From DASWFI01 sp036394315 (GTDB lineage Bacteria; Patescibacteriota; Doudnabacteria; UBA920; O2-02-FULL-48-8): a stretch of 26,971 bases of DNA. Every line of letters begins with the position of its first letter. Within the stretch, counting starts at the first letter, position 1. Of this stretch, positions 1-7,772 are shown in pieces. The notes under the pieces were generated by a model that did no database searches, was not told the DNA's origin, and saw nothing but the letters and a program-made list of their open reading frames with translations. The DNA lies in contig DASWFI010000043.1 of assembly GCA_036394315.1 (NCBI GenBank), positions 1 to 26,971 of the forward strand. Reading direction: 5' to 3'. Made by a program: the position numbers and the translations under genes.

Positions 1-1
1 G

Positions 2-118
2 CTCAAATTAAAATATGTTACTCTTAATCCGAAACAACTCAAACACCGGATTGAACAACTCCAACAGAAGCTTAAAATGACTGCGCGGCGGAAAGAATTA
101 ACTTACCAGCTTCAATAA
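2..118 (+). CDS. 3' end of an unidentified gene, possibly a transposase
   Basis: An open frame runs in from the left window edge and stops at TAA 116-118, giving the last 38 residues. The end is rich in Lys, Gln, Leu and Arg, with a segment LNPKQLKHRIEQLQQKL that should form an amphipathic helix. Similar 'LNP...L...I..L...L' tails occur at the C-termini of some integrase-type transposases, but that resemblance is weak and I cannot name the gene. It converges on smc: before the IS inserted, the smc stop would have been at 133-135, only 14 bases away. Most of the gene lies outside the window. Confidence 0.45.
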   Translation, partial: LKLKYVTLNPKQLKHRIEQLQQKLKMTARRKELTYQLQ

Positions 119-140
119 CAGTTTCTAATTATCTAATGCG

Positions 141-155
141 CACTGACTTTCTCTG
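141..155. repeat. target-site duplication, left copy
   Basis: CACTGACTTTCTCTG at 141-155 is repeated exactly at 1518-1532, just outside the two ends of the insertion sequence. The left copy, read on the - strand, continues in the smc frame as Glu-Lys-Val-Ser-Ala-His-stop, which shows the pre-insertion end of smc. Confidence 0.85.
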
Positions 156-1517
156 TGTCAAAGGGAAATAGAAATGTCACCGCTGGCGTCCAAATAGAAA
201 TGTCACCTTTTAATGATTAGCAACCGCCGCCAGCACCCATGGTCGTTCTCTGTTAGGAATCCGTTTGGGAATAATATGACAGCTAAGATATTTGCCTCGG
301 AGTCTAATCTTAATGGTTCCATCCAGTCGCTGTTCAACAATGACCTGATCTTGCTTGCAAATAGTAACCGGTTGATCTTTGGTTAGTTGATACCATTGGT
401 TGTTGAAGCTGATGGTAAAATCATTCTGAACAATTCTGGTATATTGTTTGGAAAAAATAGCAGGTAATTGTTGTTGTTCTTTGATAGTTAAGATCTGATG
501 TAAATTAGTGGAATTGGCAGCTGGTTTAGCAAATTTCTTGTTAAACCAAGGCAAGAATTTACGTTTTAAGAAACGATTGGCTTCCGGGATGGTTGAGATA
601 TCATGTAACCTTAATTCCTTGACCAATCGATCCTGAAGTACTCCGAATAATCTTTCGACTCTACCTTTAGCTTCGGGACTATGAGCGGTGATTGGTTCGA
701 TGTGTAATTCTTTTAATGCTCGTTCAAACTGAGTCTTGAGTTCATGGTTTGTTTGGGCAAATCTGGGATTCATCTTGTAAGTTGAGAACTTATCCAAGTA
801 AATGGACCTGGGTTTGCCGTTGGTTAATAAATGGCCCTGCCAGAAGCTAAAAACCTCAAATACTGTCTCGTGCTGGCCAAATTCGGCTTCAGTAATCTCT
901 CCTGTGGCATCATCGATGGAAGCCAGCAAACAACACTCAGGAGCTCGGTCTTCAAACCAAGGGTGATATGAGCCATCAAACTGTTGCATCTCACCGAAAC
1001 ATTCCCTTCTTTGTCGCCACTCTCGATGCTCTGAATGTTTCTTTAGTTTCGGTTTCCAAAGCTTTTCATCGATCATGATCTGTCTGATAGTTTTGACATC
1101 GTGACTAATGCTATGGAGTTCTGTCAGTTTTTCACAAGCCAGAGTCGGGCCAAAGTCAGGATAGCGATTTTTAACAACATTAATGATCTTGTTCCGCTTT
1201 GAATCAGATAGTCTATGATTGCTTTGTTTGCCCCGGTTGCCATGGGCCAAAGCTTTAGGACCGAACAGTTTAACTTTTTTCTTCAATCGTTTGACTTGCC
1301 TGATACTTAAGTTCAGTAATTCGGCAGCCTGGCTGTTCTCAATCTCTTTCCTTAATAATCTTTGAATGATTTGATAACGATCTAATTCTTGGTGGGACAT
1401 AGTGATAAATGCCATATTGTGATGCCGTTTTTGTTTTAATGATTACGACATCATTGTACCTTGAGGGGTGACATTTCTACTTACCCTCAAGGGTGACATT
1501 ATCACTTCCTTTCTACA
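156..1517 (-). mobile_element. IS1202/ISNCY-type insertion sequence, 1362 bp
   Basis: The element is bounded by a 15-bp direct repeat (141-155 and 1518-1532). Its ends are imperfect inverted repeats: the left end starting TGTCAAAGGG and the right end, read inward, starting TGTAGAAAGG match at 19 of 26 positions and both run into AATGTCACC. Each end carries a second internal copy of the motif: AAATAGAAATGTCACC at 166-181 and 192-207 on the left, and GGTGACATT at 1467-1475 and 1492-1500 on the right, with about 25-base spacing. Repeated internal binding sites and long target duplications are known for IS1202-type elements. One transposase gene fills the element. It looks intact, so the insertion may be recent. 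Confidence 0.85.
210..1415 (-). CDS. DDE transposase, IS1202/ISNCY type
   Basis: A 401-residue transposase encoded inside the insertion sequence. The N-terminal ~60 residues form a helix-turn-helix for end recognition (SIRQVKRLKKKVK region). A second helical domain follows, then a retroviral-integrase-like DDE core. The core signatures are FDGSYHPWFED (first Asp), a SIDDATGEI strand, IYLDKFS (second Asp) and SPEAKGRVERLFG, in which the Glu of GRVER is the likely third acidic residue. FDGS.H.WFE and SPEAKGRVER are typical of the ISNCY/IS1202 group rather than IS3 or IS481. The C-terminal ~80 residues form a small beta-rich domain. A second Met at residue 6 is an alternative start. Full length with no frameshift, so it is probably active. 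Confidence 0.88.
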   Translation of the reverse strand: MAFITMSHQELDRYQIIQRLLRKEIENSQAAELLNLSIRQVKRLKKKVKLFGPKALAHGNRGKQSNHRLSDSKRNKIINVVKNRYPDFGPTLACEKLTELHSISHDVKTIRQIMIDEKLWKPKLKKHSEHREWRQRRECFGEMQQFDGSYHPWFEDRAPECCLLASIDDATGEITEAEFGQHETVFEVFSFWQGHLLTNGKPRSIYLDKFSTYKMNPRFAQTNHELKTQFERALKELHIEPITAHSPEAKGRVERLFGVLQDRLVKELRLHDISTIPEANRFLKRKFLPWFNKKFAKPAANSTNLHQILTIKEQQQLPAIFSKQYTRIVQNDFTISFNNQWYQLTKDQPVTICKQDQVIVEQRLDGTIKIRLRGKYLSCHIIPKRIPNRERPWVLAAVANH

Positions 1518-3714
1518 CACTGACTTTCTCTGCTTGTTCGAGCTTCAAAGACAAAACTTTGGAAATGCCTTCATCGGACATGGTAACACCGTATAAAGTA
1601 TGCGCCTGCCGCATGGTTTCGCGGTTATGGGTAATGGTTATAAACTGCGTTTGATGAACCAATGTTGCTAAAATCTTGCCGAAGCGGATGGAATTGGCTT
1701 CATCCAAGGCCGCATCGACTTCGTCCAAGACCACGAACGGCGAAGGATAAGATGCCAGCAAGCTGCAAAGCAGCGCAATAGCTGTTAAAGCCCGTTCCCC
1801 ACCGGAGAGGGCCGCAATGGTTGCCAATTTTTTACCAGGAGGCGTGGCGCGGATTTCAATCCCCACGATTTCCACTCCTTGTTTTTTTTGTTTAATCCCA
1901 TCCAGCGAGGCAGTTTTAATGTCAGTCTCCTGCTCTATATCTTCCGTTTCTTCATCCGGATTCTTCGATGCCTTCAACAAAGCCATTTGCGCCCGGCCGC
2001 CATTAAACAGAATGCGGAAATATTCTGTAAATTTGGAAGAAATTTTATCAAACGCCTCATCAAATTGTGTTTTAATAATCTGATCAAGTTCGTCGATGAC
2101 ACTTCTCAGATCAATTACCGCCTGATTCAAGTCAGCGGACTGCGAACTCAAATAATCAAATCGCTCCTGAGTCTCGCGATATTCCGTCATGGTTGATTCA
2201 TCAACACCGCCGGCCAGTTCCAGTTGGTGTTTCAACCTGGAAATCTGATTCGTTAAATTAGGGGAAGTATGGACTTTTTTGTATTGATTCAAGGTTTGGG
2301 GAATCGAACCAAAAATTTCGTGGACCTCTTTATTCAAACTTTCGAGCCTGGTATCGAGCTTGGCTTTTTCGACTAGCACCAAATTTTGTTCGTCTTTCAT
2401 GCTAGAGAGCTCGGATGTTTTTTGACGGAACTTTCGTTCCTCCTCAGTCAAAAAGCTTTTTTTCTGTTTTTCTTCCGTCAGCAATTTATTCTTGGCGTTG
2501 TTTTGCTCATGGATTACTTTTACTATCCTTTCCAGTTCCACATCCAATACTTTTTTTTGTTTTAATAATTCTTCATTGTCCGGTTTTAAATCCTTAGCGC
2601 TAGTATCGGAAATTTTACCGAAATTCCCCACCAACTCTACTAACTTTTGCTTAACTTCCTGGATATTCTCAGCCCTGAGCGAATCTAAAATCGTATCGAG
2701 TGATTGTTTGAATTGTAAAAATTTGTTTGTAAAAATTTCTAACGAGAATTTGTTGTTTAAATCTTTAGACAATTCCAATTTTAGCTTACCTTTAATTTCA
2801 GCCAGTTGCTCCAGCAATGCCAGCTTGCTATTTTCCAATTCTTTTAATTTTTTATCCAACTCATCCACAAAACTATTAACGTTTCCAGATTGGTTCTCTT
2901 CTTTTTCCAGAGTTTTTTGGAAAGTATTAATCCCCGCCGACAACTCATTAATACCTTTGGCTTTTAAATTTAACCGCTCTGTTACGGTCTTAAGTTCCAC
3001 TTCCAGCAAATAATACTGGTTGCCGAAGTGTTCTAGTTGCAACCCTTGCAGTTCTTTGGCAATCACTCCCCGTTCTTCCATACGCTTGGCTTGTCTTTTA
3101 AGGGAGCGCAAACGAGGCTCAATTTCAGCCAATAATTCTGAAACACGAAGCAAATTTTCACCGGTTTGTTCCAGCTTGCGTAAAGTTTTTTCGCGCTTTA
3201 AATAATAAGGCTTGACGCCGGAAGCTTCTTCCACTAAATTTTTTATCTCCGCCGGACCCGATAAGATCATCTGGTCGATGGTCCCCTGCCCGATCACGGC
3301 GTAATTAGTGGCTCCAAACCCCGACCGCATCAATGCGTCCACCACATCAAGCAGCCGAGCGCGCTGGTTATTGATCAGATATTCAGAATCGCCATTCCGA
3401 TAAAGCCGCCTTGCGATCACTACTTCCGAATATTCCAAAGGAATTTTATGATCTTTATTATCAAATGTCAGAGCGACTTCAGCCAAAGACAGCTTGGATT
3501 TTTTATCCGAGCCGGCAAAAATTACGTCTTCTGATTTTTTTCCGCGCAGGAGCTTAAGGGATTGCTCGCCCATGACCCATCGCAATGCATCAGCAATATT
3601 GGATTTACCCGAGCCATTGGGACCCACCACGGAAGTCATGCCCGGGTCAAAATCCAGGACGGTTTTATGCGCAAATGATTTGAATCCCTGTAATTCGAGC
3701 CTTTTTAGATACAT
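1513..3714 (-). CDS. smc: Short SMC chromosome-segregation ATPase without a visible hinge
   Basis: SMC proteins compact and segregate the chromosome. The N-terminal head has Walker A GPNGSGKSN (residues 31-39) after the typical MYLKRLELQGFKSFA start. The C-terminal head has the signature LSGGERAL (636-643) and Walker B FVVLDEVDAALDE (660-672). Between them are about 400 residues of Lys/Glu/Leu-rich coiled coil. At 733 residues it is far shorter than the ~1150-1200 of canonical bacterial SMC, and I find no glycine-rich hinge domain, so dimerisation must differ. It lies 19 bases after rnc, the rnc-smc order also seen in Bacillus. The last residues were changed by the IS: the stop codon 1513-1515 lies in the IS and the end is now ...KVSV instead of ...KVSAH. 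Both heads are complete, so function is probably kept. Confidence 0.93.
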   Translation of the reverse strand: MYLKRLELQGFKSFAHKTVLDFDPGMTSVVGPNGSGKSNIADALRWVMGEQSLKLLRGKKSEDVIFAGSDKKSKLSLAEVALTFDNKDHKIPLEYSEVVIARRLYRNGDSEYLINNQRARLLDVVDALMRSGFGATNYAVIGQGTIDQMILSGPAEIKNLVEEASGVKPYYLKREKTLRKLEQTGENLLRVSELLAEIEPRLRSLKRQAKRMEERGVIAKELQGLQLEHFGNQYYLLEVELKTVTERLNLKAKGINELSAGINTFQKTLEKEENQSGNVNSFVDELDKKLKELENSKLALLEQLAEIKGKLKLELSKDLNNKFSLEIFTNKFLQFKQSLDTILDSLRAENIQEVKQKLVELVGNFGKISDTSAKDLKPDNEELLKQKKVLDVELERIVKVIHEQNNAKNKLLTEEKQKKSFLTEEERKFRQKTSELSSMKDEQNLVLVEKAKLDTRLESLNKEVHEIFGSIPQTLNQYKKVHTSPNLTNQISRLKHQLELAGGVDESTMTEYRETQERFDYLSSQSADLNQAVIDLRSVIDELDQIIKTQFDEAFDKISSKFTEYFRILFNGGRAQMALLKASKNPDEETEDIEQETDIKTASLDGIKQKKQGVEIVGIEIRATPPGKKLATIAALSGGERALTAIALLCSLLASYPSPFVVLDEVDAALDEANSIRFGKILATLVHQTQFITITHNRETMRQAHTLYGVTMSDEGISKVLSLKLEQAEKVSV
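1518..1532. repeat. target-site duplication, right copy
   Basis: Second exact copy of the 15-base repeat at 141-155. It encodes the end of SMC (-Glu-Lys-Val-Ser-) on the - strand and abuts the right end of the IS. Confidence 0.85.
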
Positions 3715-3733
3715 TGTTTATTTCTATTCGTGA

Positions 3734-4417
3734 TTATAAGTCTGTAACCTTGAGACCGTTTTCTGCGGCGGATATTTCGGCTTCCTGCTTGGAAGATCCG
3801 ACTCCTTTGGCAATTTGCCGCTCGTTGACGAACACTCCGACTTCGAAATTTTTATTATGATCCGGTCCCCATTCCGCCAAAACTTTATAATGAGGCGTTA
3901 CGCCCAATTTTTCCTGGGTTAATTCCTGGAACTTGCTCTTCGGATCCAAAATTTTCCCGGCAGAAACTATATCCGTCAAATTATTAATTATGAATTCATC
4001 CACGAAAATTCTGGTAGTCTCAAATCCCGAATCCAGATAAATTGCGCCGATTAAAGCCTCAATCGCATTGGCTAAAATTACTTGTCTGGCGCGACCCATA
4101 TCCTTGGCTTCGCCTTTGGAAAGCAAAATGTATTTATCGAGTTCCAAACTGCTGGCGATCTCGGACAATATTTTGTAATTCACCAGCGCGGATCGAAGAT
4201 TGGTCAATTCCCCTTCCGGATTAGGATAATTTCTATACAAAAACTCCGTAGTGATCAATTCTAAAACCGCATCACCTAAGAATTCCAGCCTTTCGTTGTG
4301 GGGCATGGGCCAACGGCGATTTTCGTTCAAATAAGACCGATGTGTCAAAGCGCTTTGCAATAAATTCCGGTCTTTAAATTGAATTTTTATTTTACTTTCC
4401 AAAGCAGACAGGTCCAT
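3734..4417 (-). CDS. rnc: Ribonuclease III
   Basis: Double-stranded-RNA endonuclease for rRNA and mRNA processing. It is 227 residues, the normal length. The RNase III signature NERLEFLGDAVLEL is at residues 41-54 (Glu42, Glu45, Asp49). The second catalytic segment is LANAIEALIGAIYLDSG around 115-131, with Glu120 conserved. The residue equivalent to E. coli Asp114 appears to be Asn117. A C-terminal dsRNA-binding domain starts near 155 (DPKSKFQELTQ) and ends with the helix KQEAEISAAENGL. The ATG start has a GGAG Shine-Dalgarno at a good distance. It sits between tRNA-Val and smc, on the same strand. Confidence 0.95.
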   Translation of the reverse strand: MDLSALESKIKIQFKDRNLLQSALTHRSYLNENRRWPMPHNERLEFLGDAVLELITTEFLYRNYPNPEGELTNLRSALVNYKILSEIASSLELDKYILLSKGEAKDMGRARQVILANAIEALIGAIYLDSGFETTRIFVDEFIINNLTDIVSAGKILDPKSKFQELTQEKLGVTPHYKVLAEWGPDHNKNFEVGVFVNERQIAKGVGSSKQEAEISAAENGLKVTDL

Positions 4418-4493
4418 ACAGGACTCCGAAATTCAAAAAGAAAAATGCAAAAAAGAATTTTTAAATTTTTCTCTTTAAATTTTTAATTATTTC

Positions 4494-4568
4494 TGGTGGA
4501 CGGTGAAGGGATTGAACCTTCGACCTACTGAACGTCAATCAGTCGCTCTACCACTGAGCTAACCGTCC
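4494..4568 (-). tRNA. trnV: tRNA-Val (anticodon GAC)
   Basis: On the - strand the acceptor stem GGACGGT/ACCGTCC closes a full cloverleaf. The D-arm is GCTC...GAGC, the anticodon stem ACTGA/TCAGT has loop TTGACGT (anticodon GAC), and the T-arm is GAAGG-TTCAATC-CCTTC. Discriminator A and the CCA end are encoded. It lies between the membrane-protein gene and rnc on the same strand. Confidence 0.96.
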
Positions 4569-4578
4569 TTTGAATTTA

Positions 4579-5403
4579 CTATCCTGCTATTTCTGGAGCC
4601 ACCACAGGCTGCTCTGTCTCAAATTTCTGGGGTTTGATCAAATCAAGGAATAATAATACCCATGCTGTCTGGCAAAATACGGCTACCAAGGATTCCAAAA
4701 TTACATACACAATAGTTCCTAAAATATACGAAACTAATGGCGTCCCAGACGCTAATTTTAACACAAATAGGGTTAAAAATAAAGTTGCCATTTGCAGTAA
4801 AAATGCGATAAGGCCTATGCATAAAACCGGTTGCCAGGATTGGGTGATTAGCCCCGCGGATTTATTGACTGCCTCGTTGATTTTCTGGTCATAAATAACG
4901 ACGAATAAAGGTGCAATAATTTTAATAAGTATAATCGTTACGGCTACGGGGAGTAAAATTACCGCCCCTGTAATACCTAGCAACTTGGCCGTAACCATCT
5001 GGCCGTGGCTGCTGATGTATGCGACTGGAACGTATACCAAGAGAATTAATATCAGGTTGGAAACTTCCATTAGCAATGAGATATTGAAAACCCGCCCGTA
5101 GAAAAATTTGGCGGATCGGAATGATTTACTAGAAGAAATCTGCTGTTTATCCGTGATGGCTTTGATCGCAATTATTAGCGCTGTTTTGATCCTATAACTT
5201 AGGAGAACAAATATAATCAAAATCAAAATTATACCGATACTCATATACCCATTCGGGTATCCTTTGATCTGATTGCCTTTAATGCTTACTAAACTATACG
5301 CGGCCACATCCACCAAACTCAAAAACAGGCCGAAGATCCACAAAAAACTGTACTGGCGCGTGATCTCGTAAGCCTGTTTGAGAATTTTTGAGTAAACACC
5401 CAT
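4579..5403 (-). CDS. Multi-pass membrane protein of unknown function
   Basis: 274 residues with about six hydrophobic segments: near 20-38, 53-80, 108-132, 140-170, 195-218 and 225-255. A basic, serine-rich cytoplasmic loop (ISSSKSFRSAKFF) lies near 88-100, followed by a soluble tail rich in Glu and Pro. The layout resembles the DUF/GPDPase-type 'membrane domain' proteins common in small-genome bacteria, but I recognise no specific family. The start ATG is 6 bases after the ftsH stop, so it is probably translated with ftsH and may be a partner or a bystander in that operon. Confidence 0.8.
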   Translation of the reverse strand: MGVYSKILKQAYEITRQYSFLWIFGLFLSLVDVAAYSLVSIKGNQIKGYPNGYMSIGIILILIIFVLLSYRIKTALIIAIKAITDKQQISSSKSFRSAKFFYGRVFNISLLMEVSNLILILLVYVPVAYISSHGQMVTAKLLGITGAVILLPVAVTIILIKIIAPLFVVIYDQKINEAVNKSAGLITQSWQPVLCIGLIAFLLQMATLFLTLFVLKLASGTPLVSYILGTIVYVILESLVAVFCQTAWVLLFLDLIKPQKFETEQPVVAPEIAG

Positions 5404-5409
5404 GAATTT

Positions 5410-7305
5410 TTAAATAGCCGGAGCCGGGCTTAAACCAGGCGGAATTTCCAAAGATTCATTTTTAAGTCTCTTTTCTTTAGGAATAATATCGGATAACAAT
5501 TTTTCGAACTCTTCGCGCTCCAAGGTTTCCTGTTCCATCAATTTGTCAGCGATCAATTTCAGATGCTTGTGGTATTTTTTGATGACGCTAAGCGCAGTCT
5601 GATAAGCGCGATCGATGAATCCAGAAACTTCAGCGTCAATTTGCGCCGCCACTTTCTCAGAATAATTTTTTTGCTCAGAAATTTCCCGCCCCAAAAATAT
5701 CATTTCGTGCGATTCGCCAAATGTCATAGGACCCATAGTTTCTGACATGCCGAACATGGTCACTAATTTACGGGCCAGGTTGGTGGCTACTTTCAAATCA
5801 TTGGATGCTCCGGTAGTCAGTTCGTTGAAGATCATTTTTTCAGTGGCAAACCCTCCCAACGATACTGCCAGATCCGCCAAAAATTCTGATTTGGAATGCA
5901 AATTTCTATCCTCTGTCGGCAGCTTCATGGTGAATCCACCGGCTCGTCCTCGAGACACGATCGAAACTTTATGGACCGGATCCGCATGCTCCAAGACTGC
6001 AGCCACTAAGGCGTGACCCGCCTCATGCCAGGCCACGATTTCTTTTTCTTTCTTGGACAAAAGATGGCTCTTTCGTTCAGGACCGAGCATGACTTTCTCG
6101 ATAGCTTCTATCAGCTCGAGCTGCCCGATTTCCTTCTTATTGCGACGGGCGGATAATATTGCCCCTTCATTGACCAAATTGGACAAATCAGCGCCGGAAA
6201 AACCCGGTGTTCGTTCGGCGATGGCCCGCATGTTTACATTTTTTGCCAAAGGCTTTTCCTTGGAATGAACCTTCAATATCGCTTCCCTGTCATTAATATC
6301 GGGCTGATCCAAAATCACCTGGCGGTCAAATCTGCCGGGACGCAGCAACGCTGGATCCAGCACGTCTGGACGGTTGGTGGCAGCAATAACGATAACATTG
6401 GTTTCGTTTTCAAATCCATCCATCTCCACCAGGATTTGATTCAAAGTTTGTTCACGCTCATCGTGGGATCCGCCCAATCCCGCACCCCTCTGACGCCCCA
6501 CTGCATCGATCTCATCGATGAAAATAATACAAGGCGCGGTTTTTTTGGCACGCTTAAATAAATCCCGGACGCGGGAAGCTCCTACACCCACGAACATTTC
6601 CACAAATTCTGAACCGGAGATATGAAAAAAAGGAACATTCGCTTCTCCGGCTACTGCCCGGGCGACTAAAGTTTTACCGACTCCCGGCGGGCCTAAGAGC
6701 AACACGCCTTTCGGGATTCTGGCCCCAAGAGAAAAAAACTTTTGAGGAAATCGTAAAAATTCCACTATTTCTTTTAATTCTTCCTTAGCTTCCTTGACTC
6801 CAGCCACGTCCGCAAATGTTATGCGCTTGCGCCTATCAGACTGTTCTAAAAGCTTAGCACCGGATTGGCCAAACGACATCGCTCGATTGTTTGATCCCTG
6901 AACTTGCCGCATTAAAAACCAGATAAATCCCGCAATCAGAAAAAATGGAATCACGAACGGCAAAATTGTGGACACCAATATTGACGAGGACCCGCTGCTT
7001 TTCGGTTCGATGTTGGCAGCTTTAATTTTAGAAACATCCACGCCATAAGTATTTTTTAACGTATCGGACAGAGCCGCTTCTTTTTCCTTAGTTGAAATTT
7101 GTTTCGTTCCGTCTTTCAGAAAAACAGTGAGGTCATTATCAGCAACTTCAATTTTGTTCACTTGTCCAGCACTGACTTCATCCGCCACCTTTCCCAAAGG
7201 CACTCGGTTGGGATTTTCTTTATTGCCTGAAAACAACATGAAAATTCCGGAAACAACTAAAAATATTGCCAGGATGATAAATAGATTTCTAAAGAATTTG
7301 TTCAA
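5410..7305 (-). CDS. ftsH: ATP-dependent zinc metalloprotease FtsH
   Basis: Membrane-anchored AAA+ protease that degrades misassembled membrane proteins and short-lived regulators. Domains in order are: transmembrane segment 4-24; an extracytoplasmic domain with the FtsH-ext pattern (VNKIEVADNDLTVFLKDG); a second membrane segment near 109-132; Walker A GPPGVGKT 205-212; Walker B IIFIDE 260-265; second region of homology NRPDVLDPALLRPGRFDRQV 311-330; zinc site HEAGH 427-431; and third ligand Asp503 in TTGASND. At 631 residues it is standard length. The best start is a TTG with no ATG near it. The promoter at 7331-7359 leaves a leader of only about 20 bases, with a weak ribosome site. Confidence 0.97.
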   Translation of the reverse strand: MNKFFRNLFIILAIFLVVSGIFMLFSGNKENPNRVPLGKVADEVSAGQVNKIEVADNDLTVFLKDGTKQISTKEKEAALSDTLKNTYGVDVSKIKAANIEPKSSGSSSILVSTILPFVIPFFLIAGFIWFLMRQVQGSNNRAMSFGQSGAKLLEQSDRRKRITFADVAGVKEAKEELKEIVEFLRFPQKFFSLGARIPKGVLLLGPPGVGKTLVARAVAGEANVPFFHISGSEFVEMFVGVGASRVRDLFKRAKKTAPCIIFIDEIDAVGRQRGAGLGGSHDEREQTLNQILVEMDGFENETNVIVIAATNRPDVLDPALLRPGRFDRQVILDQPDINDREAILKVHSKEKPLAKNVNMRAIAERTPGFSGADLSNLVNEGAILSARRNKKEIGQLELIEAIEKVMLGPERKSHLLSKKEKEIVAWHEAGHALVAAVLEHADPVHKVSIVSRGRAGGFTMKLPTEDRNLHSKSEFLADLAVSLGGFATEKMIFNELTTGASNDLKVATNLARKLVTMFGMSETMGPMTFGESHEMIFLGREISEQKNYSEKVAAQIDAEVSGFIDRAYQTALSVIKKYHKHLKLIADKLMEQETLEREEFEKLLSDIIPKEKRLKNESLEIPPGLSPAPAI

Positions 7306-7330
7306 GGTGATAAATGTTAATGTCTAAATA

Positions 7331-7359
7331 ATTTTACGGATATCAATCAGTTATGTCAA
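7331..7359 (-). promoter_or_regulatory. ftsH promoter
   Basis: On the - strand TTGACA (7354-7359), a 17-base spacer and TAAAAT (7331-7336). The -35 is perfect and the -10 matches five of six. Transcription would start near 7324, about 20 bases before the TTG start of ftsH, so ftsH need not depend on the tRNA-Leu promoter. Confidence 0.8.
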
Positions 7360-7377
7360 CTTGTGAAATTTACCAAT

Positions 7378-7464
7378 TGGTGCCGGGGACAGGAATCGAA
7401 CCTGCACACCCTTTCGAGTACAAGGTCCTAAACCTTGCGTGTCTGCCAATTTCACCACCCCGGC
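7378..7464 (-). tRNA. trnL: tRNA-Leu (anticodon UAG)
   Basis: On the - strand GCCGGGG/CCCCGGC closes a cloverleaf with a long variable arm, as expected for leucine. The anticodon stem CAAGG/CCTTG encloses loop TTTAGGA (anticodon TAG, reading CUA). The T-loop is TTCGATT. Discriminator A and CCA are encoded. Confidence 0.96.
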
Positions 7465-7473
7465 TGATGCTTC

Positions 7474-7485
7474 TCTATTATAACA
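7474..7485 (-). promoter_or_regulatory. Extended -10 promoter of tRNA-Leu
   Basis: On the - strand TGTTATAAT, a perfect -10 (7477-7482) preceded by the TGN extension, places a transcription start near 7470, just before the tRNA 5' end. No good -35 is visible, which fits an extended -10 promoter. Confidence 0.65.
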
Positions 7486-7500
7486 GGCTCAAAGCTTAAT

Positions 7501-7521
7501 AAAAAATGGCTTAGATAAGCC
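7501..7521 (-). terminator. Possible rho-independent terminator, - strand
   Basis: On the - strand GGCTT-ATCT-AAGCC is followed by A and six T's. The stem is short. No - strand gene lies immediately upstream today, because the + strand island begins here. It may be a remnant that once ended a - strand transcript such as the pilin operon now beyond the island. Confidence 0.45.
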
Positions 7522-7526
7522 AACTC

Positions 7527-7555
7527 TTGACAAAATGGTCGTTTTGTGCTAACAT
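7527..7555 (+). promoter_or_regulatory. Promoter of the five-gene island
   Basis: TTGACA (7527-7532), 17-base spacer, TAACAT (7550-7555). The -35 is perfect and the -10 matches four of six. The predicted start is near 7562, leaving a leader of about 210 bases before the first gene. It is divergent from the tRNA-Leu promoter. Confidence 0.7.
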
Positions 7556-7561
7556 GTGGGG

Positions 7562-7772
7562 TCATCATGTGGTGACTTTAGTTCTCATTCGCCGGGAGGT
7601 GATGAGCGCTGAATTTCTTTGAAAACTGAATCTGCCGCTTGAAAATAGCGGCTTTAACACAAAATTAGCTACCTTCCACTTCTTCTTCCTTGCCTCCTTC
7701 TGCGTCTCCGCAGTTGGCAAGTAAGAGGTTTAGATAACCTCGCGACTGCGAATTTCCAGAGGGAGTTACATA
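7562..7772 (+). promoter_or_regulatory. Long structured leader with boxA-like elements
   Basis: About 210 untranslated bases before the cold-shock-domain gene. TTCTTTGAAAACT near 7614-7626 resembles the boxA/antitermination segment found in rRNA leaders and spacers of many bacteria. A 6-bp hairpin GCCGCT/AGCGGC follows (7633-7651), then CTTTAACA, the core of E. coli boxA. Near the ribosome site there is a nested structure: outer stem CGCAGTTG (7709-7716) with CGACTGCG (7743-7750), and inner hairpin GAGGTT/AACCTC (7725-7741). The Shine-Dalgarno AGAGGGAG follows it. A long, folded leader recalls cspA-type cold-shock leaders, but a thermosensor role is inference. Confidence 0.5.
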
